Origin: Haliclystus octoradiatus
Taxonomy: Eukaryota; Cnidaria; Staurozoa; Stauromedusae; Haliclystidae
Assembly: GCA_916610825.1 (NCBI GenBank)
Contig: OU744448.1
Location: forward strand, 11,660,125 to 11,724,124
Reading direction: 5' to 3'
Length of the DNA stretch: 64,000 bases
A program made the position numbers and the translations under genes. The notes beneath the pieces were generated by a model. That model was not told where the DNA came from, did no database searches, and saw only the letters and a program-made list of their open reading frames with translations. Below are positions 27,501 through 42,500 of this stretch, piece after piece. Positions within the stretch are counted from its first letter, which is position 1, and every line of letters begins with the position of its first letter.

Positions 27501-30500
27501 TGCTTCTTATGAACTTTACGTGATAATTGTAGTTAAGTTTGTTATCAATCATGATACTTCAAAATTTAATTGATTTTGTGGGAAAATGATAGCCACAGCA
27601 TTATAATATGTGACCATTTAGGCCTAATTTAATTGAAATTGTTTTGGCTTATGATTGCCGAAAAAGATGTAATTTGATTTATTTGTTGTTGTCCTTCTCT
27701 GATGCTTTGATCTTTGATTGATGGTCCATTATCATATTCATGGAATACAGTGCAGCATAATCCAAACTGTATGTATACATGAAACACACATTGAGTGAAT
27801 ATGCAATTATACATGCATGACTTCTTAAGCCATTTGTGAAAGATGGTATCACCATCCCTAACACTCATCATTGCTTCAGTCCTGTATGTGTGTAACACTC
27901 CGGATGTCAAATCTTTAAAACCTGAAATTTTTTATTTTTTTTTCATTATTGTACCTTAAAACAGGAAAGTTGGATAAGGGTCAGCTTGTATTCAAAATTA
28001 GAAAGTATATCTTCCTTTTGTACGACTATTGCAAAGAGCCAAGTGTGCTGAATGACCAGGCTTCTTTACGAACTGAAAATGCGTAAAAATCACATAAAAA
28101 TAATCACTAACAAACCATTTACAAAGAACCAAATTTACGCAATATTCATCGAATAAACACTACGTAAAAAGTGGACCATAATTGGAAGTAAATTGAGTCT
28201 TAATTGGATATAATTAAGTGCCAAAGTAATGTAGAAATAAAGTAAACTCAGCAATATTATTACGCGATAACGGGTTGCATATTGCGTAAAAATTTACTTA
28301 TAATTCTTAATTGTATTTTTCTCAGAATTAACTGTTAAAATCTAGCCCAATGCAATCAGCTTCAACCCAATAGAGGATAGATGCGTGTCTCTTTTAATTA
28401 GGAAATCTTGATTTTTGGAAAACAATAGCAAGAAGAAGAAATTGAATTCACCAAGCAAGGTCACAGGATTCAAATGTCATGCACGGCTTGACGGAAGCGA
28501 CAAGCTCTCAATCCGTTCCATAGAAACACTTGCTATTTCTGATATACTGTTATGACGTTCAAGGCCTTATTCATTACATAATTTTGATAGCATTAAATTA
28601 TATTCTTGTCCAATTTATATACTTTTTAAGTAAGGATAATTTGAGTGCGAATATCGAAGTCTTCTAATCTGCTTCAAGCTGTGATCCCACATTCCATGCA
28701 GAGAGAACAATAGCAGCGCTTGGCGAATTGATGTTAAAGAGTTTGTAGTATTTTATTTTATCATATCGCAACATATTACTTATATTTTCTATGTTTAACA
28801 TTTAATTTGGTATATGCAGCATGTGTACTACTAGATACTGTTGGAAAGTGATCGACGTTGATATCCTTCTTTAGTAGCGATGTCAGCGTCATCTACAATT
28901 ATTTCCATACTCAATACTATTTCCCAACAGTTCCTTTCAATGAGTAGCATCTTAATTTGGAATTTCCAATGATGGAAATCATCTTTTTTGAATTTTGCAA
29001 CCTTCAAAGTTGCCTCTGCCATTAAAATGTGTGTTTATGTAATACGAGTTACAACTTTGATTATAATATAAAATGGTCTACTAAATATAAAAATATTCAG
29101 TTATATGCTCCTGGGCCCATAACCTGTTTAAATTGATATCATTTTCAACACACCCAACATGCAATGTAATTGTTCCCTCGCCTAAGGCATTTACAATTCG
29201 ATTATCTCCCAAATAAATCTTAGACGGAGTTTATGGAAGATTTAAATGCAATCAATTTAGATTTGTCATGTGTCATATGTAAAGTTGCCCCAGAATCAAT
29301 AAACCATGCTGGATTACATTTGCTATCTGCAAGGCATGCTTTGGTGTCATGTTTACCGTTGTTGTTATCGTCAACATCATAAGTTGCCTGCTCTAGTTTT
29401 TTTGTTTTTTATTGGATTTATCATTTATCCACAAACCGAGTAAGCATGCAGCTTTTTTTCACCGGGGTGGTTGCTTAATTTGTTAGTATTTTGAAGCTTG
29501 TGTGCGTTTAATAGCCGGATTCCCTTCCTGACGCCAACCTATAGTGCTCCAGCCAGGGATTGAACCCAAGACCCTGCGGGCCGTGGTCCGACGCCCTAGC
29601 CACTACACCAAGGCCACACCACCGCAAGGCCGCAAGGTTTACCTTTATCCGCCTTAGGTTTGCGGTATTCTTTAGACGATAAATGTCCATAAATGCCACA
29701 ATTGTTACATCGGCATTTTTGTTTTGACTTAACGTTGTACTTCTTAGTATGTTTAATAATAAAATAGCGGATTTTGAGTGTTTTAGTGGGAATGGTAGTC
29801 AATGTGACAAACAAATGTGACACTTAGGATAACGATAAACTATTATCAAACGATTTAGTAGATAATATGAAAGGTTAAATAAGACATTGATAGAATCAGC
29901 ACGTGCTATGACTCATCGCGCTAAAGAACCGCCTTAATTTTTGGGCAGAAGTTATTAATACAGCCGCCTATTAACGTAATGTATCTTAAAATAATGTATA
30001 ATATAAGGTTTGATATTGAACAAAAATTTTCAAAGCAATCGCTCTTCAGTGTTGGCTTCCTAAAACCAGGCTCCAAAGCTGCAGATTTCAGTGCATCAGG
30101 TACTGTCGCACTATCGAATGAAGTATTAATGATTCTTGTCAGTGCAGGTAGGATGGTAGGTAGACAGTCTCTGAAAACTTCACCAGGGATTGAATCAAGA
30201 TGACAAGACTTTAGTGACATGGTGTGTATCAATGGCATCAACTCTTCGCAGGTCACAATCTTTCCAATTATGAATCGCATGGTGTTGTATTTGTTTCTTG
30301 AAGGGGATTTTCCAAGTGACGCATTTTCTGCTTTAGACTGTTTGAGATATCAGTGATCTTGTTATTGAAAAAGCGGGCGAATTTGTTCAGGAAATTATTT
30401 TTCTGTGAAAACAATAAATACATCTTGTGAAACATCATGAGAATGTTCTAAAAGGATTCATATCTTATATGCAGGTATGTTAATAAACCACTTTCCCTGT

Positions 30501-33500
30501 CGCTCCCCATACCTGGCAGTTTCACTTTCTCTAATATACTTGGATATGTTTTTCTCAGTGGTAATGTTGAGATCAGCGCAGACACCGTTCATAGAGAAAT
30601 TTGTCAGAGGGAATGATCCATATTCCGCTTCTACTACTGTTTGTTTATATTTTCTTTTCTTTTTCTTGACTTCTGAATGCAGCTTGTCAAATATTTTCTT
30701 TTAATCCGCTCAGTGCAAACGGATTGAACGCCCTAACATCAATAAATTTTTGTTGCCCTCTCAACCATAATCCTCTTGCACAACCATTCAAACATGCTTC
30801 ATCTCTGGAAACTATGTTTGATTGTAATGGCTCACCGAGTAATCCAGGCTTGAATTGGACACCATAGCAGACTTCATTTAATGAGTTACCAATCACATCT
30901 CCCTCATTTCATCGTGTCTGACATGCATAAAGCCTCCCTTTAGACCTGACTGAGGAAACTGTCCCATGAGATCTAATAGATCTCAAGTAATTCTTTGATC
31001 TTTAAAACAGTTTCCCATGGAACGTGTAATACAAATAAAAAGTGTCAAATATCGTTATTTTTTACCGCTGCCATTCTTCATTGTTTTTTATAAAAATATG
31101 CCAAGTACAGCTGAGATTTGCCATGATACAACCGTATGCTTCAAATCTTTATCATTGGAGTCCACAAAATATGTCTCAGTTTGACATGGCATTGGCAGAG
31201 CCTTACAAATCTGAGATCAGGGCTTAAGAACAAGAATCTCAAATATTTCATTAAAATTTAAAAGACATGATTTCAAGTTTGGAATGACTTTGCTTCTACT
31301 GATGACAGGGAATAACCGATCACTATGAGCATGCTATGAGCAATAGAATTGTCAATGAGAAATTGAATGAGGGGGTATGCCAAATTTGTTTGCTGTCGCC
31401 ATATTGCATCGCCATGGGATTGCGCAGATTAGGAAAAGTAACTTTTGACCTAATCGGTTGTTTTTGCAGTGAGAAGGAAGTTGAGAATAAATATCCCAGT
31501 TAAAGTTTTTAGTTGAGAAAAGTCGTAACGATCAACCAGATCGTTAATTTGTGAATACTCATGTTCAATGGATTCCTCTTTATTGTTTTGTAGTTTGAAA
31601 AATTCCGTCTTATCGACAATAGTAAATCATTTCTTCGGATCGATTCAGGATTTTGCATCTTTGTGAATAATGTTAATTAAATAGAAGAGCATCTAAACTT
31701 ACTGGCTTGACCAAATGGGAAAGTGTAATGTAAGCACCTTTGTCACATCAATCCAGAAATAGATATGTCTTTGACAATTATTCATGTTTATTAATGTCGC
31801 CATCAATAATATTTTCTCTGCAACATGTATCATTAATAGCTCCAAACCAAGCAGTAGCTTTCTCTACATCGTCAAGCTGTAGTACTCTTTTGCGATTCAT
31901 TTCGCAGAGCCAATATCACAACATGTGCAATAAAAGTTAGATGATGACACGTTCATAGCCAAGGCAAAACTAATTTGTATTGACCTTAAATTTACTGTAA
32001 GTACTAAATATATAAATGAGGTAAAACGGGGAAATGAGGCATCACATTATGCCACACTCGTTCCGCATGGGTATATGGATTGCAAGTACTTCATAGGCCA
32101 TCTGTTGGAATCATTCTCTTTGGTTGAGAAGGTCATTTTTAAGGCAAGTGGAATAGTTGTTAGTAACAGTTAGACTGCCCATTTTAAAAGTTGACATTTG
32201 TCTACCAGCTTTCTTAAATTCAAATAACTTGAATTAGTAGAATCTGGTACTAGAAATTAACCTGAGGTTTGAGTAATTAAATCAGAATATATACTAAGGG
32301 TAAATGAGTTATATTTTTTTTGTTGGTTATTGATTGATCTTTGGTTTGTTTTTAGGTGCTTGAAAATGAAGAAACAGAAGAAGCTGTTCATGTAATTAAA
32401 GATAATGAAGTTATTCAAGGTACTACCCCCTGTGCAACGCAATTCATAAATGTTGAATGACCTCTATAATTATGCCATGTGATGTTAATAAACGTTCAAT
32501 AAAATATTATGAAAGGTTCATGAACTGTAAATAAAATGTTCTTAACAATTTGTTAACTCAAGAACTCATAAAATCATCTAACAGTAGATAGCATGCCATA
32601 TTTACAAATAGATAGGAGGTAATGGAATACATGTCAGTCTTCCTTTCAATCACAAATTCAACTCTGTTTTACTGACATTAGGTAGGATCAAATATAATCT
32701 ATGATTTAATAAATGTGGACAATTAGGCGGGGATTTCACTATCCAGGCTAAAAAGCGTACGGATAAGTTATTGAACAATCAGATTGATTGTTGTTGGAGT
32801 TGGAATACACAAGCACCCCTCTGACAAATACACAAATCAAATCACGTCGCTTTTGATTCGGTAGCTGCTGATTGGCTTCCTCAAAGCAACAAAATGTATG
32901 GCAACAAATGTGATGGTATCAGCACTGGATTTGATTGACTACATTGGACGCTCGCCAGCAAAGACCTACCAAATATTTTTTATCAATTTTTTGTCCGGTT
33001 GAATAAACTCTTGCATACCGAATACTTGGACATAGTGTAATTCAAAGGCCTAACCAGTACAGAGATCACTATGCTCAGATTGCTATCCAGAATAGTGGAA
33101 TCCCAGCCTTGAACACATATTTCTATAGAAGTGCCCGATGTCTTTCACTGCAAAACATGAAACAAATATTGTCCATTAAATATTTCGGTAACTACTTATT
33201 CCATGTTCAATTTATCAAGTTGCATTATCTATCTCTAGGCAGTATTCTCTGTAGGTCATATCCAGGAGAATGCAGTAGGTCATGTCCAATTCCTATAGTC
33301 CAAACAATGACCCTGTAAATGTATAATGACAATAAGTATTGAGTTGGTTAATCAAAATTTGTTTAACGTGTATAACCCAGATATCGAGGGTTTGCTTCTG
33401 AAATATTTTCTATTTTTACACGTTCCTCTTGTATTTTTACCTTGTGCGATCATTCCTGCTCCATAAATGCAGTCACAATGATGATATACTCTATATTAAA

Positions 33501-36500
33501 ATAATTAAATGTTCAATTTTTGCTCACACATCAGGTGAATCTGTTAGACATGAATTTCAAGCTGAGACCAGACAACTCCTTGATATCGTAGCACGTTCTT
33601 TATATTCAGAAAGTGAGGTAAGGTTCTCTTTAGATTTTCAAGGTTGAATGCAAATTTCTTTTTTCCTGCAAGTTATTGAGTATTGAATTTCAACACTATC
33701 ATATTTAATTTTAAAATTTGCCATTTTCATGTTTATGGAGTTTGCATGCATTGTTCAATGTCATAGTTTGAACAACGACATTGCTATAGTAGATCTCTAT
33801 GAATGCTTACATGTACTGTAATATTATTGTAGTAATCATTAGAGTTTACAGAAACAATTGAACATGCATTTTTGAGAGATATCCAATCATTATTTATAGA
33901 TTGCCTACTTTCATTTCTAATAATTAACTTTCAAAACTTCAATTCATTTTTTCATCCCTTTTAATTAGGTTTTTATTCGTGAGATTATATCCAATGCTTC
34001 AGATGCACTTGAAAAACTTCGTTATTATCAAATATCCAATAAAGATATATCTGATCCAAAGCTATCCCATGAGATCCATCTAACAACTGACGAAGAAAAG
34101 GGACTTTTTATTATTCAAGATTTTGGTGTTGGTATGGAAAAAGAAGAGATAATTGATAATCTAGGTACAATTGCAAGATCAGGATCAAAAGCATTCATGA
34201 AAAGTATAAGTGAAGATGATGGACCATCGCTATCTAGTGATAATATTATTGGGCAATTTGGAGTTGGTTTCTATTCAATTTTTATGGTTGGATCTCAAGT
34301 TGATGTTTATTCAAAGTCATTCAAACCTGAAAGCAAAGGACATTATTGGACTTCTGATGGGTGAGATATATTTGTATGATATCACTCTATGTGTTTTTCA
34401 CCTTGTCTTGGATAAAAATTATGTGCTAGTACAACCTCTTCTTGCTATTGTGAATTTCCAAGTGCTTTTGTCCAAGATTAGCAATTTGAGCATACAAATT
34501 TACCACCCTGCAATTCCCAATCAGGTTGACATCTTTTTACACATTTTGTTTTTATAATAACACAGGTATTGATGAACTTGATGTCAAACTCTTTATTAAT
34601 GGTAACGCCTTTCTAAATTCATTTCTGATAATATATTAACACATTAATTATATTGAGTACAGTAAAAATTGCTTATTATAGCGTCACGTTTTGTAACAGA
34701 TTATTGTTTATAGTGTACTGAATGTAGCTAATGTTCAGTATCTTTCTTCTTATCAATAATTGGCTATAATGACACATCATCTATAACATACTTTTCGAAA
34801 GTTCCCAGGGGTGCCATTATAGACAGTTTCAACTGTATAAACTTATATATACATAATGGATACACACATGTATATGGAAATGTTCAGTGTTGGGTAAATC
34901 AGAGAATTATAGAATAAGAAAAAAAGATGATGCAAAAGCCTTTTTCTGTTACTCGGAGCTAAACGTGTGAAACTCTGAGTAGCGTAGAAATACTTTTTTC
35001 TCATCTTTCTTTCTTATTCTAAATTAGTTTCTGGGTATCAGAAATCAAGTATAAACGACATGGATATTTGTGCAGAGTGTTATCACATGGAAATGAATTT
35101 GGATAAGAAATTTCTTTGATTGCTTTGATTTCAACTATGGTCCATTGCGCTCGATTTATCAGAGTTCCAATTTATATTAATTCACTAGAAATTGATGATG
35201 ATTGAAGCACAGTTAGACATGGTAATATGCTACAGTAATGTAGTACCCTTTCTTTCAATTTTTATTTTTAGTCATGGATCTTATGAAATTTCTGAAGCTG
35301 ATGGTGTATCAAGAGGAACAAAAATCATCATTCATCTGAGAGATAATGCCAAACGATTTGCTTCAAAAGCAGTTGTAGAAAATATCATTAAGAAATATAG
35401 TAATTTTGTTGGATTTCCAATTTATCTCAATGGTAGTAAAATAAACATGGTGCAGGTATATATGAAGATATTTTTGATCATAAATTACTAAATTATAATG
35501 ATTGTTTGTAGCTAAGAGTGACCAGCTTCTGTGACCACTCGATAATAACAGTACGAAATAAACTAGGTTGAACTATATGCGTGAGAGAGTTCATAGCTCA
35601 GCACCAGTGTCCGACAAAGGCTCAAACCTTCTGGGATCCTAGAGGCATTTCAACATTTTCTTCTAATTTTTTTGTTGATGTTTGACCAATAAATCATAGA
35701 AATATCAATATTCTTCTGAATTTGATCTAGCCTTCCCGAATCTAGGATTGCAGGATTCCTACATTTGTCGGACCCTGCTCAGCTTCAAACACAAATTTGG
35801 GAAATGAAGGATTCCTAAGCTAGCTTTAAAGATTATAACACAAAATTGGAAGATCTTCTGGTTAAATAAAGCATAGATCAAAATCCCCCATGAGATTGTT
35901 ATCTTGAATATCTGCTGAAATCTTCTCGAGACACTCTACATTTGTTATTATATCTCATGTGAAAGTTGATGTTAACATTTTTAATTCCTTTTTGAAATAG
36001 CTCATGAATTTCACCGACAGTTCATTAATATTTTATCAGCAGTTTATAACAAGTTCACCAATAAGTTATTCACAAGCTATTAATGAGCATTTCATAAAAA
36101 ATGATGAAAAATGCGGCACTCAATGTGCATGAGCAGTTTTTGCTAGGATCAACAAATGATAATAGTTCATTTGATAGCTTTCCAAATTGACTGACAAATT
36201 TTTCACTGTGCAAAGCAGAGTCCAACAAAAGTAGGAATCCTTAGGAAGATTAGAGCATATTCAGAAGAAAATTTGAGATTGTTACGATTCAACAGTCTAA
36301 CTTCAACAAAAAAGGTTCCTTAAGGCTGAACCTTTTGTCAGAAGCTGGATGGGCCTTAGTTGGTCGAAGAGACAAAAGCATCCTGAATCACATTGAATGT
36401 TGTATGGCCTGTGTGATTTACTTCAATGTTTAGGTTATTTTATGTTCAAAGTGTATTCTGCAGGATGCATGGTTTTGGTTTCAAATTGCTTTTCATCATA

Positions 36501-39500
36501 ATAATTTAACTTACAGGCACTTTGGCTACTTGATGAACGTAACATTGAACCAACACAACATGAGGTAAACATCATACTGTACAGCATTGTATTTCTATTC
36601 ACCTAATGCCATTGTATGGAAAAGTTGTTTCAATAGTTATTCAACATGTTTGAAATACACAATCTTATCTACCTTTAGTATGTATGCTGTTGACTGGGAA
36701 ATCCTTATTTCTTGCTTTGACCTTTGCAGATTTTCGATCGGCATAATATTTTATGTGCACCATGCAGAGCCAAGCACAAAGCTATAGTGAAAAGTTCCTA
36801 TAGTTGCTCTCTAATTACGTCTATCCAAATTTGCTCCTTATTTCTTTGCTTTTTTATTAAAATTCTCTATGGCATTTTTTCGCCATTGCGTTTGGTTTAC
36901 CAACATGGAGCATCGCTAATATGACAACCGATGATCTGAGAATAAAAATCGTCAAGCAAAAGACTTGAAAATTATTTGCAAAGAACTGTAACGAAGATAC
37001 TAATAAAGACTTTTTGTACCGGTTAACAATCTTTACGAATTCATATGAATTCTGGATATGTGAATGAATAAACATCTGCATATATCAACCTCACATTTTT
37101 GCACAATGGCTTGCGTACTATTTGTATGATTGGTATATTTTGAAATGAAAATGCTTTAATTGGCTTTAATTTAACTGATATATGTAAGTGGAAGTTTTAC
37201 TTTCCTATATAATCCTGTCAGTATTTTTTGACAAATAAACAACATTGATAGGGCGCTTAAAAATAGCCTTCAAATTAAAATTAACAACACAAAACACAAT
37301 AATCTTGAAAATTCAACTCCATAAAATTTATAGATTTACATTAAGGTTGTCACAAAATGCAAGATTTTTGGAATCTGGCCATTACATACTCAAAAGCTTT
37401 TTATTATTCACTGTATTTCTTATTTGAGAAAAAAAAAGCATGCTTGTATTTCATACTTGCTTAATTTGATTTTTGTGTCATATTCTTCAAAATGAGTTTT
37501 ATTTCAGAACTTTTGACAATATAATATCGTCGACATTCCTTCCAAACTTTGAAACATTTGGAAAAGCTACTTTCAAGTGTTCTCCATCAGCCTGCCTCCT
37601 GGAAGGCCAGAGCAAGGGACTTCATAATTCAAGCTACTGCTGTAAAACATTACTGTACTTCCTACTATTTATTCGAAGGTTGAAAATGCAAACTAAAAAC
37701 TACAGATGGTGTTTACTTCTTATTTATTTTCTTTTTTCTATCTTATTCTAGGAATTCTATCAATTTATCACTAACACATCAGACATCCCTCGCTATCATC
37801 TCAGCTACAAGGCAGATGCTCCTTTAAACATCCGTAGTTTATTTTATATTCCCACAAGTTTACCAGAACTACAAGGCTTTGGCAGAGTAGAAGCTGGTGT
37901 TAGTCTTTATTCAAGAAAGGTTCTTATTCAATCAAAGGCTAAAATCCTTCCTGATTGGCTGCGCTTTGTTAAAGGACTGGTAGATAGCGAAGATGTTCCA
38001 TTAAATTTGAGTCGTGAACTTTTACAAGATAGTGCCCTTATTAGAAAACTGGGTAGTGTTTTGGCTAGTCGAATTGTTCGATTCTTTCAAGATGAAATGA
38101 AAAAGGACCGTGTAAAATTTGAGAAATTCTTTCAAGAATTTGGACAATATTTTAGAGAAGGTGTTGTTACATCTGAGTCACAAAGTGATAAGGAAGATAT
38201 AGCCAAGTTATTAAGATTTGAAACATCAACTGAAAAGGCTGGAAATGGTAAATCTCTACCACAGTATGTTTCTGATATGAAACCGGGACAAAAAGATATA
38301 TTTTACATTTGTGCGCCAAAGTAAGTTGATATAGTATACTTAAATTGTAGAGACATTGATATTTTGCAGTTCTTTATTGCATACAAATGAGTTACATTTA
38401 CACTAGCTTGTATCAAAGCATTTGAAAAATGTCTGGTAAATATTTTGTAATATTTTAATTTTTCATTAATCGATTTGAGATATTATCGAAATCGGATTAT
38501 TGATAAACGGAAATTTAACATTATTGCACATTTATAGTTGCTATCAAAATCATTAATAGTATAGCTAGCACTAAGAAAGAATCCACTGAGTTCACAACCT
38601 ATTCATGAATGATAAATTTCCTTTTTTTGTGAAATGTTTTCAAACGAGTATATAACAAGTAGCCCTGCAAAATCAGCTCCAGATAAAAGTCCACGGAAAT
38701 TTGACTATTTAGCGTTCCTGAACAGTTCATGAACTCAACAAATTTTTTCACAAGGGATAGTATATTTGGTTGCAAATTGTAGCATGTAATTTCAACCAAT
38801 GTTCTCCTATTGGGATGGCCACTGCTTGTACTTAGCTTGTTTTCACTTATATAATTGTTACATTTTACAGCCGTGAACTGGCAGAGACATCACCCTATTT
38901 TGAAGCTATGAAGAGTATGGATGTGGAGGTATTTATAAATTATAATTTTCTTCCCTTGATCGCTTTGTTCTGATGTCAAATAGCCATTGAATGTAATCAT
39001 TTGATCTTCTAAATCTAGTCCTTCTTGCATTAGCTACAATCAAACTTGTTAAATATTCTGAAAATTTTATGTAAATTTAATTACAAAGGGAGACCTTGTG
39101 CATAGTAAGATGTAAGCAAGATATAATATGAAAGTTTGTGTGGTGAATAGAAAATATAATCAAGATGAGACACTAAAAGAAGGTATATTAGCAGAGTTGA
39201 TTGTATCGTTAGTTATCATCTGACTATTTTCATTGAGGGTCTAATCAAAATATCTTTGTTTACCAATCAGTCTTGATCTCATGTAGTGGTTTATACATTG
39301 ACTGGGAAGCCTTGCCATCTGCTACCATCAAAAGACACATTCTGATTATACCACACAGTAAAGCCTGCTTTTAATGTCTATAGTGGCGACTTCAATCATA
39401 TAAGAAAATCACAATTCTCTTAATCAACCCTGTATATAAGGACCACCTGTCTTAAGAGCATAACAAGGCTTTGTTACGTTTTGTTCTTTCAATGTCCAAA

Positions 39501-42500
39501 TGAAAGTAAGCTACTTATTACACAAAAAGATTCGTTGATGTTCAATAATCTGCTCTTTTCGATTCTTTAACAATGTGCATAAAGTAAGCTATTATAATTT
39601 GCAAAAATTTTGCCAATAAATCATTCTTTTTTCATTCTCTACAAAACACTTCAAATTAGGCAACTTGAATTTCCTTTTCCTAGTCAGTTTGCCATAATCG
39701 ATAACACACACAAGAAAAAAATGCTTTGGCACTCAAGAATTCAAATACTGTACTGTTTTGGCTAGACCGTTTTTGGCAAATCGCATACTCAAGTTAACAT
39801 ATTGTCCTGACATTAATTTTGTATTTCTCTTTTTATTCAGGTGCTATTTTGCTATCATGAGCATGATGATGTAGTCCTTAATGCCTTGCAAAAATTCAAT
39901 GGGAAAAATCTGACGTCCTTAGAACAACATTTAACATCTGACGACAAGAAAACTACAGAAAATGCAGAGCATGTTGATGGTAAGTATTTTCACAATTCTT
40001 TATCTGTAATCAGCCTTATTGTACAACTTATACCAGCAATTATACTTGTGTATGTTAGATCTTCCACAGTCACCCTGTAGCAACCGTTATATAGTAAGCT
40101 ATATGTATATTAATCAGCAAAGATGGTATAGATAACTACATCTGTATCAGCAGTAATATCAGATCAAGTTGTATTTTAAACTTTGGAAATCTATTACAAT
40201 GACCCACTTAGATAAAATGTGTACAAGTAAATTTACTGCTTATTTGTAACCTTGCTTTGGAACCCTTTAAATTGGTAAAGTACTATTAAACAATTTTGGG
40301 TAAATGTAATGTTGACACATTTGACTTGAATTTATCTTGTTGATTCTCCACTCTCCCTTGTCGTGCTCCTAATAAAAAAATTATGTAGATTAATCGGCTG
40401 TTATCTTTAACTGATGAGAGCATGTGACTGACATTGTAGTCCGTAAAATTTTGTAAAACATTCAAGCATAAAAACTGCTTACATTTCATTAACAGTTTTT
40501 ATGATCATTTGCTTTTAGCATGTTAGAGTCAAAGATGAAAAATATTTGATGACGCCACTCTAAGTTTCACACCATATTGTGGTCATCAAAGAGCAAACTA
40601 AATTAGAGTTAAAATAAACAGCCTGTTGAGCGCTTTATGGTGTGAAACTTGGAGTAGCGTTATCTAGTATGCCTCATCTATGACTCTAATTCTATAAGTG
40701 CTCTGACTGTTTTCATTGAACCCTGTACCAAAATGAATGCAAAAAACATATACAATAAAAGGTTACTTAGGTGTTACAAATAGTTTCATGCTTAATACAA
40801 ATATCAGATAGATAAACTAAAAGAAACTAATTTATTCTATAGCCAGCTAGATTTGTCAGTAAGTAAACGTGAACATATTTTCTGTCATATTTTTTACGTT
40901 CAATAACCCACAATACCCTCAGCCAACAACTAACATTGTTTAATTGCAGTAACTGTTTTTTTTTATTTCGTAACACCTTCTTATTTTCTAATTCTCATGG
41001 TGATGTAGGCGAACCAAGGCTGTCAGATAGTGAAGCACAATCTCTTTCAACATGGTTGAAAGATACCCTTGGACAATCGAAAATAAAGGATGTTAAGGTA
41101 ATAAACTCAAAAGAATGTGTTCCAGGAGCTGAATAAATCTGTGACAAGACTGATTTTTATTACCGGTATCTGATTTTATAGTGACTAACAATCTAAAAAG
41201 GTCTTATGCGCAATCTGACTAATTGTTTTCACTACTGTAGCTACTGTGCCATATGTGTAGGAGGCCGAGGTTCGATTCCTTGCCGGTGCACACATGTTTA
41301 TCGTTATTACAGTAATCATTTGTATATGTAAATTTGTTAATGTCCCCCAATAAACAAGCACTTGTGCTGACGGGGTGACTCTCTGTCATTAATTCGCCGT
41401 AAAATGTAATATTATTATTATTATTATATGACACTCATACCGACCTCCACTATTTTTGAACTGGCAGTCTATTGTAAGCACCATTTGTCCATTACTGGAC
41501 TGGACCAGTAAGAGGGGATGCCCCGCAATACATAAAAATCTCATTGCGGCGATAATTTGTTTTCAAATTTCGATCGATTTGACTCAAACAATAAATTTGA
41601 ATCGGTTATTTGTAATTTATAGTTTTTGTAATTTTGAAATAGTTTCTCTAGTTATCGCCTTAATTTCAAGTGTATCCTTTTTGGTTTTGAGCAATTCAAT
41701 CATGATAACATTTCAACATCTTGAATTGAAAATTTCGTTTTCATTCCAATCATATTTCATATACAGTTTATGCAATTCTTGACTTTTGGTGATCAGGGAT
41801 GGAGAAGTTACATCTCAAAAACAACTAGTTACAGTTACTTTGGCAATTGCTACTCCCAACCCTGATAGTGATTTCAGAATACTAATTGACAACTTCTTCC
41901 AGAAACAGTCATAATTATTCTATTTGACACCTTCTTTGATTTGTGTTTGGTAGGTCTCAAATCGTCTTGCATCACATCCTGCTATGATAACAGTACCTGA
42001 TATGGCAGCTGCGCGTCGGTGGTTGAAAATGATTAAAACTCAGTCAGGAACTGACTTCCAATCATTTAAATATGATATCCTTCAACCAGTGTTGGAAATC
42101 AACCCAAGGTGCAAAATACATAGCTTCATAATTTAAAGAACACAATCTAACAAGCTTTATGTAGTTCCTAGAACCCTAGATGCTTCATAACCTCTGTGTG
42201 TTGACATCACCACACTATATTTGTTTGAATTTATGGTTTTCTGAAAAATTTGTGGAAGTTTGGCCATTCAACATTCATGACCTTCTTTAACCGGATTCGA
42301 GTCAAAACTGCTATAACGGTCATCTCTATTTGGTTTCCACATGTCTATTCTATAATGGTCACTCTTGCAATGCCTAAAATAGTTTTTTCTATTGAATGAA
42401 CCACGTATATAAAGACCACGTGCATGTGTGGTCAATTCATTTACTTCTCATTGATGGGTGCTATATACATGTTTCACTGTATTACTCTACTATCAAATTG

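Noticed and set aside
29557-29605. A true tRNA gene on the minus strand
   Set aside because: A and B boxes are present, but the sequence continues into a shared repeat body found at two other places, so it is a SINE head.
34210-34557. A 115-codon plus ORF overlapping TRAP1 exon 5
   Set aside because: It is an alternative frame of the ATPase-domain exon and runs into the intron.
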